Assembly (NCBI GenBank): GCA_028287785.1 | Contig: JAQBOZ010000018.1 | Span: 1 to 64,000 of the forward strand | Length of the DNA: 64,000 bases | From: Chlorobiota bacterium | GTDB lineage: Bacteria > Bacteroidota > Ignavibacteria > OLB7 | Direction of reading: 5' to 3' | In this document: positions 48,882-57,654 of the stretch, piece after piece | How positions within the stretch are numbered: position 1 is the first letter of the stretch | Layout of the letters: every line of letters begins with the position of its first letter | Made by a program: the position numbers and the translations under genes | The notes under the pieces: generated by a model | Told to the model about the DNA's origin: nothing | The model's input: the letters and a program-made list of their open reading frames with translations, nothing else | Database searches by the model: none

Positions 48882-51254
48882 TGGATCATCCGGCAGTATG
48901 CCGGCGGCAAGCCTCCTCATATTGAGGAGATCGGGATGATCGGCGCCGAGCAGGCGCGCCAGCCCGTCGATCGCCTCGTGGTAGAGCGCAGCGGCCTCAC
49001 CGGGCCGTCCGCTCATGGCCAGAACCCGTCCCAGACGAAACGCGCTTCGGAAGGTCTCGGCATTATCGGGGCCGAGGCCTTCCCGTCGGATGTCGAGCGC
49101 GCGACGCAGATACGATTCGGCGGTGGGAAGATCCCCCGTCTCCCGCATGATCCATCCCAGATTGGTGAGGATAAAGGCGATATGGGGGTGATGCTCTCCG
49201 AGCACGCTCCCGTTGATCGAGAGCGCCCGATTGAAATACTCGATGGCAGTATCGAACGCGCGTTCGCTCTGCAACGCGCACGCGATGTTGATGAGGTTCG
49301 ACGCGACCTCCGGGTGCTCCGGCCCCAGCAGCCGCTCGTTCATCCCAAGCGCGCGCTGGAAATATGCCGTCGCCGAATGCGGGCGCTCCGTGGCCAGATG
49401 GATCGCCCCGAGGTTGTTCAGGATCATCGCCACAACGGGGAGTTCATGCCTTCCGGCTTCATCGGTGAGGGAGAGCGCCCGCGTCAGGAGCAGTTCGGCC
49501 TCGGCGTGATCGCCGGTGGCATAGAGGATCGCCCCCAGATCGACAAGATTTCGCGCCACCGCCGGATGCATTTCCCCCAGCGTTCGCACACGCTCGGCAA
49601 GCGCCCGCCCGGAAAGCTCCAGCGCCTCACCATTCCCGCCGATGTGATAGAGCGTCGCCGCAAGCGTGTCGAGAATATTGGTAACGGGAGGATGGCCCTC
49701 GGCGGGAAGCTGTTCGCGCAGTTCCAGCGCGCGACGGCAGAGCCCCTCGGCGGCGGCATATTCGCCACACTCGGAGAAGAATCTGCCGAGCGCATAGAGC
49801 GCAACCGCGGTGTCGGCCGTCGGCTCATGCTCATGCAACGCGATCTCGCGCATGTATGATTTCACCATGTCGTACCGATCGCCAAGCGCAATCCAGTAGG
49901 CCATCAACTGGTGCATCGTCTCCTCCCTCGCCAGCATCAGGAACATCGGGAGCGATGTGATCGAACCATGCAGCTCCTTCCACGCCTCCGCCTGCCGAAA
50001 CTGCCACGGCTCCTCCTCCGCCCTGCGCGGAGACCACGGCGTGCCGGCAAAGTAGGCCGCGAGCATATGGTGCAGCGCGTTCCCCCCATCACCGCCGTCG
50101 ATGGAGACATACCGGTTGCGGACCGCATCCCGCAGGTGATCGTGGAAGAAGGAGAGCATCCCATCGCGTTCCATCACATGAAATTCCAGTTCCTTCAGGA
50201 GTGCCGCGAGCATATCGCCGCCGATCCCCGATATCGTCGCCAGCTCATCCCTGTGCAGACCCCGTCGCGATGCCCACACCGGCGTCATCACCCGCCGCAC
50301 GACATCGGGATCGAACTCACCTTCAAGGCGGGCAAGCACCTTCTGAAAAAGATCGTCGAGATCGCGCGCCTCCAGGTAATGATCGATCTTCGCGTTCAGT
50401 TGTTCATCGGCCGGATAACGTCGCAGCTCTTCGAGTCGCGTGCGGAGAAAGAGGGGGTTGGCGCTCATCGAGTCCACCGTAACGCGACGCAACTGCTCGC
50501 TGCTGAACGTGCGCGCGGGGTCTCCCAGAAAACGGCGTATCACCTCCTTCCGCTCCCCCATCGTCAGCGGCAGCACTTCAAGCTGCGGAAGCCCGCGACG
50601 GCGCAGATCGTCGAGCGTCGGCCCGCCGCTGGTGGAGAGGATCAATCGTATCCGGGGAGGGAGATAGGCCGGAAGCCATGTAAGCCATTGCGATGGTTCA
50701 TCGAGCTGGTCGAGCGCGTCGATGGCGATCACCAGATGCTCCTGTTGGACCTGACCGAGCCAGAGGGGGAAGGCGCGCTCTATTTCGTGCCCATCGGCGG
50801 GAACCGGATCGTGAAGATCGCAGCGCTCGGCGATCTCCATCATGATCCGCCGCAGGAGCGCCAGATGGTCCCCACCGGATGCCGCGGCCCCAACATGGTG
50901 CGTGATCACGAACGCATCATGGTGCGCGTTCCGATACCGATGGCTCCAGTAGGCGAGGAGGGCACTCTTTCCCGCGCCGGAGTCACCGGTCACAACAAGC
51001 GGCGGTCCCCCCTCCCCGGCATACGCATCAAGGCGTTCGAGATAATGCGGGATCTCCACGTACGCCCGCCGTCGCGTTGAACCGAATGTTTCGTGGGCTC
51101 TCCGTTCCGATTCAAGCGACACCTGCGGAGCGCGAGCCCATACATCTGCCGAAGCCACGGCAATCGATGCCGCGGGTCTGCTCGGGTTGGCAATCGGGTC
51201 TGGAGTCATGGTCAATGAGAGAATGGATGGCGCGTATAACTCCTGGGCTCGCAT
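48873..51254 (-). CDS. STAND-type NTPase with C-terminal tetratricopeptide repeats
   Basis: 793 residues (Met16 is an alternative start). A short N-terminus is followed at residue 60 by RRRAYVEIPHYLERLDAYAG, then the P-loop GDSGAGKSALLAYW (90-103) and Walker B LVIAIDALDQLDE (about 163-175), in the NACHT/TEP1-like style. A winged-helix and helical part follows to about 460. Six or more kinesin-light-chain-type TPRs fill 490-780 (e.g. HPAVARNLVDLGAILYATGD, HPEVASNLINIACALQSERA). STAND proteins oligomerise on ligand binding. Some defend against phage, with the TPRs as sensor. No known effector domain is visible at the N-terminus. Confidence 0.82.
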   Translation of the reverse strand: MRAQELYAPSILSLTMTPDPIANPSRPAASIAVASADVWARAPQVSLESERRAHETFGSTRRRAYVEIPHYLERLDAYAGEGGPPLVVTGDSGAGKSALLAYWSHRYRNAHHDAFVITHHVGAAASGGDHLALLRRIMMEIAERCDLHDPVPADGHEIERAFPLWLGQVQQEHLVIAIDALDQLDEPSQWLTWLPAYLPPRIRLILSTSGGPTLDDLRRRGLPQLEVLPLTMGERKEVIRRFLGDPARTFSSEQLRRVTVDSMSANPLFLRTRLEELRRYPADEQLNAKIDHYLEARDLDDLFQKVLARLEGEFDPDVVRRVMTPVWASRRGLHRDELATISGIGGDMLAALLKELEFHVMERDGMLSFFHDHLRDAVRNRYVSIDGGDGGNALHHMLAAYFAGTPWSPRRAEEEPWQFRQAEAWKELHGSITSLPMFLMLAREETMHQLMAYWIALGDRYDMVKSYMREIALHEHEPTADTAVALYALGRFFSECGEYAAAEGLCRRALELREQLPAEGHPPVTNILDTLAATLYHIGGNGEALELSGRALAERVRTLGEMHPAVARNLVDLGAILYATGDHAEAELLLTRALSLTDEAGRHELPVVAMILNNLGAIHLATERPHSATAYFQRALGMNERLLGPEHPEVASNLINIACALQSERAFDTAIEYFNRALSINGSVLGEHHPHIAFILTNLGWIMRETGDLPTAESYLRRALDIRREGLGPDNAETFRSAFRLGRVLAMSGRPGEAAALYHEAIDGLARLLGADHPDLLNMRRLAAGILPDDPSD

Positions 51255-51445
51255 TGCGCTTCATGACGGGGAAGGGCGCGATGGCGTCGTGGGGATTGCA
51301 GGGCACAAGCATGTTGTGTCCGGCGCGAATATACCGGTCGCGGTTGACAAATCCCACTCCCGCGGATTGGCGGTGGTGACTCAGTTTGAATGCGGTATCC
51401 GGTCAGTGGCGATGAGTATTCATCGGCCATTGCTTCCCCGCTCCC
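51255..51445. other. Intergenic region upstream of the STAND NTPase
   Basis: No gene supported. Together with the repeat cluster that follows and the sequence up to 51895 it forms a gap of about 640 bases. The promoter of the NTPase gene must lie here, but no clear box is seen. Confidence 0.4.
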
Positions 51446-51683
51446 CAAGCTCCGTAGGAGCGCGCCGGTTGCAGGAGGGATGCTCCTTCTTTCTCCAAGC
51501 TCCATCGGAGCGTACCATCCTGTATTCAGGGGGAATGGTACGCTCCCACGGAGCTTGAAATCATCAGAGGCGCGGCAGTGCTGCAACCGGTTCCCACCGA
51601 TGGGGGATGGTTCGCTCCGATGGAGCTTGAGAAATAAAGAAACCCATCGTTGCTACAACCGGCGCGCTCCTGACGGAGCTTGA
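51446..51683. repeat. Cluster of five AGCTCCNNNGGAGCG repeat units
   Basis: Units at 51446 and 51496 point one way (CAAGCTCCGTAGGAGCG, CAAGCTCCATCGGAGCG). Units at 51535, 51609 and 51655 point the other way (CGCTCCCACGGAGCTTG, CGCTCCGATGGAGCTTG, CGCTCCTGACGGAGCTTG). The outer units also share CGCGCCGGTTG / CAACCGGCGCG, so the whole cluster is a large inverted repeat. Each core is a small hairpin. It is distinct from the AGCCCCGGAGGGGCG family elsewhere in the window. Confidence 0.75.
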
Positions 51684-51895
51684 AGAAGGATGAAGGAAGC
51701 GTCGATCGTTCAGCAGATCCGCGCCAGAGCCTGGATTCAACATGAGTCACTGCCGGAAGCACGTGCAGATGGTGGAGGTGTGAAGCACCAGGAACTGATG
51801 GCAAGCGAAGTCATCGCCAGGTTTCCGAGTGACAAATGGCATGGACGAAAAACCAGCATACATTCTCGAACGTTTCCGATCGCCGGGAGAGGGTT

Positions 51896-52249
51896 TCAGG
51901 TTTTCTCATCAGGATTTCCCTCCCATGCTTCCAGCGCGGCGAGTTTTTCCGATCCCGATCGATCCGGCCGTCGCAGAATCGGGCCGGCCCATGCTGTCAC
52001 CGGCGTTTCGCCGATATCGGGCCCATGTTTTCCGATGAGCCAGACGAACCGGATGATATCCTGGCGACGGAAGATCGCGAACGATGGAGCACGCCAGCGA
52101 CCGGCGCGGACAATCGAGATCAATTCGTCGGGCGGGAGCGCGGCCATCGATGGAAATTCGTTTCGGAGCATCACGCTCAACTCCCACTCGAAACGGTCCA
52201 CCTGCCCGCGTTGAAATTCCAGCAGTTGTTCGGCACGGATGACAAGCAT
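51896..52249 (-). CDS. Small protein resembling partners of type VI secretion effectors
   Basis: The frame is open from 52285, but the family pattern starts at an ATG at 52249 (MLVIRAEQLLEFQRGQVDRF), giving 117 residues. The pattern is Met-Leu-x-Ile-Arg-x-x-Gln...Phe, a helical stretch with FPSMAALPPDELISIVRAG, DIIRFVWLIGKHGPDIGE, and a final segment WAGPILRRPD...KLAAL. This matches small helical proteins commonly encoded beside type VI secretion effector and PAAR genes. It follows the metallopeptidase gene by 86 bases on the same strand and may be its adaptor or immunity partner. The function is not known. Confidence 0.62.
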   Translation of the reverse strand: MLVIRAEQLLEFQRGQVDRFEWELSVMLRNEFPSMAALPPDELISIVRAGRWRAPSFAIFRRQDIIRFVWLIGKHGPDIGETPVTAWAGPILRRPDRSGSEKLAALEAWEGNPDEKT

Positions 52250-52335
52250 CGATGAAAACGGTTTTCGGATAAGACAATCGGCCACCGCACTGCGCGATCG
52301 GCCCGTAGAAATTCCCTATCGATCCACTCCGGCAT

Positions 52336-54372
52336 TTACTCCGTGGAGAACCCGCCGGAGAGATCCTTTTTTCGCACCGCGGCGCCACAATGCTTGCAGA
52401 ACCCGCAGTTGGTGGGCGTCTGGCCGAACATTACACACGCCGGCTTCTGCCCATTCTCTTTTTTCCTCTCCTGCTGATAATGCGTAACGTAGGAATCATT
52501 CCCCTGATCAAACCCGGCGCAACAGTGCGAACCATTATATCCACTTCCTTCAAACTGATTCTCATGCCTGTCAAGATCATGGGTTCCCGACTTCGTGCTG
52601 TTCTCCGGCTTGCATTTCGGCACCAGCCCAACCTTGTGGCCGATCTCGTGTACAATCACTTCAATCTGTCCTTCCTCTGATCGTTGTTCCTCATTTGTGC
52701 GCGTGGAGATCACGACCACATTTTTCCTTGGATGCGCAAAGCCACCACGGGAGCCGTCGATGCCGTAATAGGTGATCTTGATAATCCCTTTGACCGCCTT
52801 GATAATATAATTTGACAGGTCGACCTTGATGCGTGTATAGAATCCTTTCTTCTCGTCGGTCAATATGCAGCCATCCACATTGAAGCGAATTGGTGGGGGG
52901 ATGTTGCTTTCCATTATCTTATAGAATTCTTCGATCTCATTATCCAATTCTTTCACCTGTTCTTCAAGGAGCGGATACTCCTTCATCAGCTCTTTCTGCC
53001 GGATCGCTCTGCTCTTGTATTCACTGCTCTCCGAATCCAGATCCCTCATCTCCATCTGAAGATTCGATATCTCCTCCTTGATTTCGTTCATCCTTTCTTC
53101 AATCGGCAATTTCTTTTCCCCACGCAGATCGATTTCCTTGTATGCCGGGTGTTCCTGAAGTTCCTCATCTATTCCCTCCCCCTCTTCTTCATCCACCTTG
53201 TCCGTCGGCTCAAACTCCCCTGCTTTGAACCAATCGTCGTCGTTCACACGAATTCTGTTTTCGAGAGCGAATTTGACCGGTTCCATCGTCGAGCTTGCGG
53301 TGACCGAGACTTTGATCGCAAATGATTCCACCCGGCTGGCGAGGTTATCGGCGAAGATCACCACGATCGTATGGGGAACGGCCGTTATAATCTGCGTGGA
53401 TTCTAATTGTTCGGTAAGATTCTGCCAGAGCGTGTCGAGTTTTTCGTCGTAGAAATCCTGGATATAGGGAGTCTTGATCGGTTTCAATATCGTAAAATCG
53501 ACCCCCTGCGGCCCGTACTCGGAATCGATTCCCTGCAATGACTCCGGCATCTGCACAATCTCGTTGTCCATGAGAACCGGCTGCAGAAAAACCCGGCGGC
53601 GCGTGACGAGCTTGTTGGCGGTGATAACGCTTTCCCCCTGTTGATCGGTCGCGACGAAATGGAAGAGATCGTTTCCGGCGGGCGATACACGGAACTGGTC
53701 GGGGATGATCGCAAATCCCTCGTCGCCGGTGGCAACAATAACTGTATCATTCAGATCGGCCGGCAGCGTTTTGTAGTTGGGATTTCGCTTCTTCTCGTTC
53801 TCGGTATATGCCACGTTATCCTTCCCCGCCACCATCATCACCGATGCCTTCTGCACTCCTGGATATTCAAAATCAATCCGCAGTCGCACGGTTGTGGAGA
53901 GCCGGTCGATATTGCCGACCGAAGCCAGCTCAAGAAGGAGTTTATCCTTTGGGAGATTGACATACTGCGCGGTCTGTTTGGTGATATCCGAATCGTCATC
54001 GCCATCCAGAATCCTGATCGACTTGATCGTGCTTCCAAGCTCCAGCTTGAGATGTTTTTCGTCTTCTTCATTCACGATTCCGCTGGTCGGCTCCGTGCAG
54101 ATACGCTTTGCGTCCCGGGTCGTTATCGTATAGTTCGCGCTCTTTCCATCAAGCTCCCCGATCGTAAACGTGACTATTCCATGCTTATCGGTCGTTGCCG
54201 TGGCGGTGACTTCGCTATCATTAAGCGTACAGAAAATCCCCGCGCCGTTTATGACCGTCCCGGTGCCGATATAATATGCGGTGACAACGATCGTGGCCGT
54301 CTTATCGGAACACGGAATCTTCGTCACCTCGATTTCATCCGGCACACCCGAAATCGCTTTGATGGAAGGCAT
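52336..54372 (-). CDS. Large protein with Ig-like N-terminus, coiled coil and C-terminal zinc metallopeptidase domain (effector-like)
   Basis: 678 residues, lower GC than most neighbours. Residues 1-100 look like a bacterial Ig-like domain (IVVTAYYIGTGTVINGAGIF), and the next 300 continue as beta-rich modules. A coiled coil occupies about 420-500 (LPIEERMNEIKEEISNLQME and on). The C-terminal domain carries HEIGHKVGLV (HExxH, about 575-584) and GYNGSHCC near 612-619 as likely third ligand. It ends ACVMFGQTPTNCGFCKHCGA then AVRKKDLS. This HEIGH...GSHC...CVMFG...C..C...VRKxDLS layout is the one I know from putative type VI secretion zinc-peptidase effectors. No signal peptide is seen, so export would need a contractile or other injection system, which is not in this window. 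Confidence 0.7.
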   Translation of the reverse strand: MPSIKAISGVPDEIEVTKIPCSDKTATIVVTAYYIGTGTVINGAGIFCTLNDSEVTATATTDKHGIVTFTIGELDGKSANYTITTRDAKRICTEPTSGIVNEEDEKHLKLELGSTIKSIRILDGDDDSDITKQTAQYVNLPKDKLLLELASVGNIDRLSTTVRLRIDFEYPGVQKASVMMVAGKDNVAYTENEKKRNPNYKTLPADLNDTVIVATGDEGFAIIPDQFRVSPAGNDLFHFVATDQQGESVITANKLVTRRRVFLQPVLMDNEIVQMPESLQGIDSEYGPQGVDFTILKPIKTPYIQDFYDEKLDTLWQNLTEQLESTQIITAVPHTIVVIFADNLASRVESFAIKVSVTASSTMEPVKFALENRIRVNDDDWFKAGEFEPTDKVDEEEGEGIDEELQEHPAYKEIDLRGEKKLPIEERMNEIKEEISNLQMEMRDLDSESSEYKSRAIRQKELMKEYPLLEEQVKELDNEIEEFYKIMESNIPPPIRFNVDGCILTDEKKGFYTRIKVDLSNYIIKAVKGIIKITYYGIDGSRGGFAHPRKNVVVISTRTNEEQRSEEGQIEVIVHEIGHKVGLVPKCKPENSTKSGTHDLDRHENQFEGSGYNGSHCCAGFDQGNDSYVTHYQQERKKENGQKPACVMFGQTPTNCGFCKHCGAAVRKKDLSGGFSTE

Positions 54373-54696
54373 GGAAACGATAACCCGAAAGCATGTGGAT
54401 AAGACCCATCCGCCTGAGCCGTAACGCGAGCCGTTGAACTACTTCAGACGCTCGAACCGCTCAACAGCGATCAGCCGCGCGGCGACCGGACTATCGCAAT
54501 GGCGGAGGTGGAAAATACGTTTGTGTTCGTCAAGTTGCGGCAATATCAGGTAGTGTCCCAGCTTGAAGTGGCGACGATATGATTATGTTCGTGGCGATCA
54601 TCCGCCGGACAATTGCGCGGCGCGCCCGGGAAGCAGATTCCCTGTCCGCCGGTACGAACTTCATCCGCATCGATAAACCCCGGACAACGATCGCCC
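54373..54696. other. Intergenic region between the metallopeptidase and DUF1697 genes
   Basis: 324 bases between divergent genes, with no recognisable gene, repeat or promoter box. Confidence 0.4.
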
Positions 54697-55233
54697 ATGC
54701 CACGCCATACCGCATTTCTCCGCGCCATCAATGTTGGCGGCCATACCGTGAAAATGGATCGTCTCCGCGCGCTGTTCGAGGAGATGGGGTTTACAAACGT
54801 GGCGACGCTGATCGCGAGCGGAAACGTTATCTTCGACTCGCCGGCGCGGAATGCCGGGACGCTGGAGAAAACGATCGAGGAACATCTCCGGAAATCGCTC
54901 GGCTACGATGTCGCCACGTTCATCCGCTCGGCGGCGGAGCTTGCGGCGATCGTGAATCATCAGCCATTTCCGGTCGCCGATATCGACGCCGAGGGAACAT
55001 CGCTCCATGTCATGTTCCTGCATCATCCGCCGGCCGGTGAAGTTCAGGAAAAACTTTCGGCGCTCCCCAGCGACGTGGATGAATTTCACGTCCACGGTCG
55101 CGAGATCTACAGCTTATGCCGCGCCGGGCTCAGCGGATCGCCGCTCTTCTCCGGCACATCGGTGGACAGGGCGATTGGCGCGCCCACGACGGCGCGCAAC
55201 ATCACCACCGTCAGAAAACTTTCCCCCCGCTGA
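54697..55233 (+). CDS. DUF1697 family protein
   Basis: 178 residues from the ATG at 54697; upstream in-frame codons are not conserved. The beginning PRHTAFLRAINVGGHTVKMD and then LRALFEEMGFTNVATLIASG with NVIFDSP are the DUF1697 hallmark. They are followed by SLHVMFLHHPP, the YSLCRAG segment and TARNITTVRKL at the end. A cytoplasmic alpha/beta protein of unknown function, common as a single horizontally moving gene. It opens a run of small unrelated plus-strand genes. Confidence 0.88.
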   Translation: MPRHTAFLRAINVGGHTVKMDRLRALFEEMGFTNVATLIASGNVIFDSPARNAGTLEKTIEEHLRKSLGYDVATFIRSAAELAAIVNHQPFPVADIDAEGTSLHVMFLHHPPAGEVQEKLSALPSDVDEFHVHGREIYSLCRAGLSGSPLFSGTSVDRAIGAPTTARNITTVRKLSPR

Positions 55234-55366
55234 ACACCCGGTTGCTACAACATAGCGCGTCGCAATCCGTGATTGCGGATCATGATCTCCCGCACCTATA
55301 TTCCGGCGATGCAGCCACGCGATCATATCGGTCGCGTGGCATCCGATATCTTGCCATGGGTATTTC

Positions 55367-56038
55367 ATGAAGAAAATCCGCGCTTTTCTGGAGGGCCTCA
55401 CGGGAAAATCGAAGGAGAACGACAGCCCGCAGCCCCGGATCGGAATGGTCGACCCGCAGACCATTCTCTACTCCCTGCCGACGATCGCAAAAGATCTTCC
55501 GGAGCTTGAGGAGATCCCGGCACAGCCATCATCGGGGGAAACGGTGCTCCATGAGGATGACTGGCGGCAACTGGAATTTCTGCCGACGGAAAGCCTTGCC
55601 GATATTCAGCGGCAGATGAAGGAATTCAAGGCGTTCGAGGCGGAGCATCGGGTTGAACACGGCTGGAGGAAAATATTCGTCAGGCCATCCCTGCCAGGCG
55701 CCACGTTCGGAGAGACATTCACCCTCACCGCGCTTCAGCGGGCGCTTGAGAACAATTCGCCGGAGCGGATATATCTCTCCACCACCTCATCATCGCCGAG
55801 AGCGGTGAAGAATGGATTTGCTCTGCCGCTTGGAGGCAATGTGCTGCTGTATGGAGATATCGCGAACAATCGGGTGCGTACGCTGGCGGGATCGGTGGGA
55901 GAAGCGGGGGATCATATGCGGGTTTTCCATGCGTTCGACCGGATTACATCGCTGCATCCGGTAATCGTGGTGGACTGGCGCGCGATGATGATCGTGACGG
56001 AAAAATCGGGAGAGCAATATCAGGTCTGGCGGCCATGA
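55367..56038 (+). CDS. Hypothetical protein
   Basis: 223 residues. A polar N-terminal 90 residues (KSKENDSPQPRIGMVDPQTI, then acidic stretches) precede a helical segment ADIQRQMKEFKAFEAEHRVE. A compact C-terminal domain of about 110 residues follows (TFTLTALQRALENNSPERIY, LPLGGNVLLYGDIANNRVRT, HPVIVVDWRAMMIVTEKSGE). It is not recognised. The 5' gap contains two small hairpins (CGCAATC..GATTGCG and CACGCGA..TCGCGTG). Confidence 0.6.
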   Translation: MKKIRAFLEGLTGKSKENDSPQPRIGMVDPQTILYSLPTIAKDLPELEEIPAQPSSGETVLHEDDWRQLEFLPTESLADIQRQMKEFKAFEAEHRVEHGWRKIFVRPSLPGATFGETFTLTALQRALENNSPERIYLSTTSSSPRAVKNGFALPLGGNVLLYGDIANNRVRTLAGSVGEAGDHMRVFHAFDRITSLHPVIVVDWRAMMIVTEKSGEQYQVWRP

Positions 56039-56078
56039 ACGCCGATATCATATTCACGTTATTTCGGAGAATCCGCTT

Positions 56079-56429
56079 ATGAATCTCGGTCTACACGCAA
56101 TGTTCTACTCGTCGCAGGCCACGGAGCTTCGCGAATTTCTCAGGGATAAACTGGGCCTTCCGGCTAATGATATCGGCGATGGCTGGTTGATATTCGATGT
56201 GCCTGAGGCTGATCTTGGGGTGCACCCCACCGGGGGAGAAAATCCGCCGTCGGGCACCGCTGATATCTCCTTTTATTGCGATGACATCAACGAAACCGTG
56301 CGGGAAATGCGGTCGCGCGGCGTTGAATTCATGCAGGAGCCCGAGGATCACGGCTATGGGTTCGTGACGCATTTCAAGGCCCCCGGCGATCTGGTGATAC
56401 AGCTTTATCAGCCGAAGTATGTGAAATAA
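56079..56429 (+). CDS. Glyoxalase/bleomycin-resistance (VOC) family protein
   Basis: 116 residues, a single VOC module pair. The order MFYSSQATELREFLRDKLGL, DGWLIFDVPEADLGVHPTGG, ADISFYCDDINETVREMRSR and FVTHFKAPGDLVIQLYQP is typical of the beta-alpha-beta-beta-beta fold. A His (GVHP) and Gln (VIQLY) sit at metal-ligand positions. Substrate unknown: an isomerase, dioxygenase or drug-binding protein are all possible. It lies 40 bases after the preceding gene on the same strand. Confidence 0.85.
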   Translation: MNLGLHAMFYSSQATELREFLRDKLGLPANDIGDGWLIFDVPEADLGVHPTGGENPPSGTADISFYCDDINETVREMRSRGVEFMQEPEDHGYGFVTHFKAPGDLVIQLYQPKYVK

Positions 56430-56527
56430 TTCAACGGCGTGCTCCGGGGAGCAGCACGTTCGGTCTCCCCATGATAGTCGCATATTCACTGGCGGAAAAA
56501 ATCATCAATAAACATCGGAATAACTGC

Positions 56528-57094
56528 ATGTGGGAGATTCGCGCGGCACGCGGGGAGGATGCATCGGAACTGGGAGCGGTGGCTCGGGAGATTTTCTACG
56601 ATACATTCGGCCCCTCCAATTCCGTTTCCGACATGGAGATCTACTGCTCCGAGGAATTTACGCCGGAAGTGCTGGCGGGGGTGATCGCCGATCCCGACAC
56701 CCGTATCCTTCTGGCGATGCATGAGGGGCGGATCGTGGGCTACGCGCAGATTCGCCACAGCGAGGCTCCGGCCTGCGTCCCCGGTGGCCCCGCCATCGAG
56801 ATGAAACGATTCTACGTGCTGAAGGCCTGGCACGGCACCGGGCTTGCCGGAGAGCTGCTGAACGCCGTCAACGCGAAGGCGCGCGCGGAGGGGGCGGAAT
56901 GGCTCTGGCTGAATGTCTGGGAGCACAACCTGCGCGCAATTCGTTTTTATGAGAAATGCGGATTCGATACCGTTGGGGAATGTCCCTACGTTCTGGGAAC
57001 CGATATTCAACGCGATTTTATCATGGCCGCGCCGATCGACGACCTTGATCGGATCTTCAATGAAAAGATTGCGCGAACCCGGCAGAGATCGTAG
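56528..57094 (+). CDS. GNAT-family N-acetyltransferase
   Basis: An ATG at 56528 is chosen because the domain begins at WEIRAARGEDASELGAVARE; an in-frame ATG at 56471 would add 19 residues. 188 residues. Acetyl-CoA binding region: EMKRFYVLKAWHGTGLAGEL, with the pyrophosphate-binding R/Q-x-x-G-x-G/A replaced by WHGTGLA. It is followed by GAEWLWLNVWEHNLRAIRFY and EKCGFDTVGE. The best match by eye is the PaiA/polyamine-like subgroup. Acts in the cytoplasm on an unknown amine. Confidence 0.88.
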   Translation: MWEIRAARGEDASELGAVAREIFYDTFGPSNSVSDMEIYCSEEFTPEVLAGVIADPDTRILLAMHEGRIVGYAQIRHSEAPACVPGGPAIEMKRFYVLKAWHGTGLAGELLNAVNAKARAEGAEWLWLNVWEHNLRAIRFYEKCGFDTVGECPYVLGTDIQRDFIMAAPIDDLDRIFNEKIARTRQRS

Positions 57095-57130
57095 CGGAGT
57101 GTTGAACAGTGTGCATGGAATAGACAACCA

Positions 57131-57188
57131 TCTCCAAGCCCCGGAGGGGCGCAATCTCCAATGCGCGGGGCATCGACCCACGCACCAT
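57131..57188. repeat. Dispersed GC-rich palindromic repeat, copy 4
   Basis: CTCCAAGCCCCGGAGGGGCG, CAATCTCCAATGCGCGGGGC and ATCGACCCACGCACC. This is the closest relative of copy 1 at 1541-1598, sharing the order AAGCCCCGG..GCGCAATCTC..ATGCGCGGGGC. Confidence 0.7.
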
Positions 57189-57199
57189 GGAACCAACCA

Positions 57200-57620
57200 A
57201 TGAACAACATCATTCCGGCGTTGATCGCCCTGGCATGTATCGGCATCTCCTGCTCATCCCCCCCCGACAGCCCCGTGATAACGGCGCATGGAACGGTGGC
57301 GCCGATTGTCACCGGGCTGTATATCACCTCCCCGAAGGGACCGGACCCGGTCAGTGTCTGGGGAAATCCGGCATACACAAGCCAGTCCGAGTCATCATCC
57401 GGGGGGCACGGCGGCGGTATCATCCCCGCCCCCTCCAGGAGCGGATATTCTGATCGGCCTGGCGCTCGGCGGAGAATATTTCCTGGATGAGCATTTCAGC
57501 CTCGGCGTGGAGTCGCAGCTCAATCTTACACTGTCGTCGGAGAAATCGCTCAGGTTCGGCAATTCGGGCAAAAAGAATATCAACACCGGCGCCGCTGTTT
57601 CCGCGACGATATATTTTTAA
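57200..57620 (+). pseudogene. Frameshifted small lipoprotein/outer-membrane protein
   Basis: The first frame starts with a lipoprotein signal (MNNIIPALIALACIGISC) and continues ITSPKGPDPVSVWGNPAYTS and SSSGGHGGGIIPAP. It then turns into Arg-rich nonsense and stops at 57490. In the next frame a barrel-like ending appears (DILIGLALGGEYFLDEHFSL, VESQLNLTLS..., and TGAAVSATIYF at the stop 57620), ending in Phe as outer-membrane proteins do. One indel between about 57400 and 57455, a region with GGGGGG and CCCCGCCCCC runs, would join the two. Could be a real pseudogene or an assembly error. Confidence 0.6.
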
Positions 57621-57654
57621 ATCGATTTTCACTCCAACAGGGACGGGAGCATTC

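Noticed and set aside
51446..51683. Repeat cluster considered as CRISPR
   Set aside because: Units change orientation, spacing is irregular and there is no leader or cas gene.
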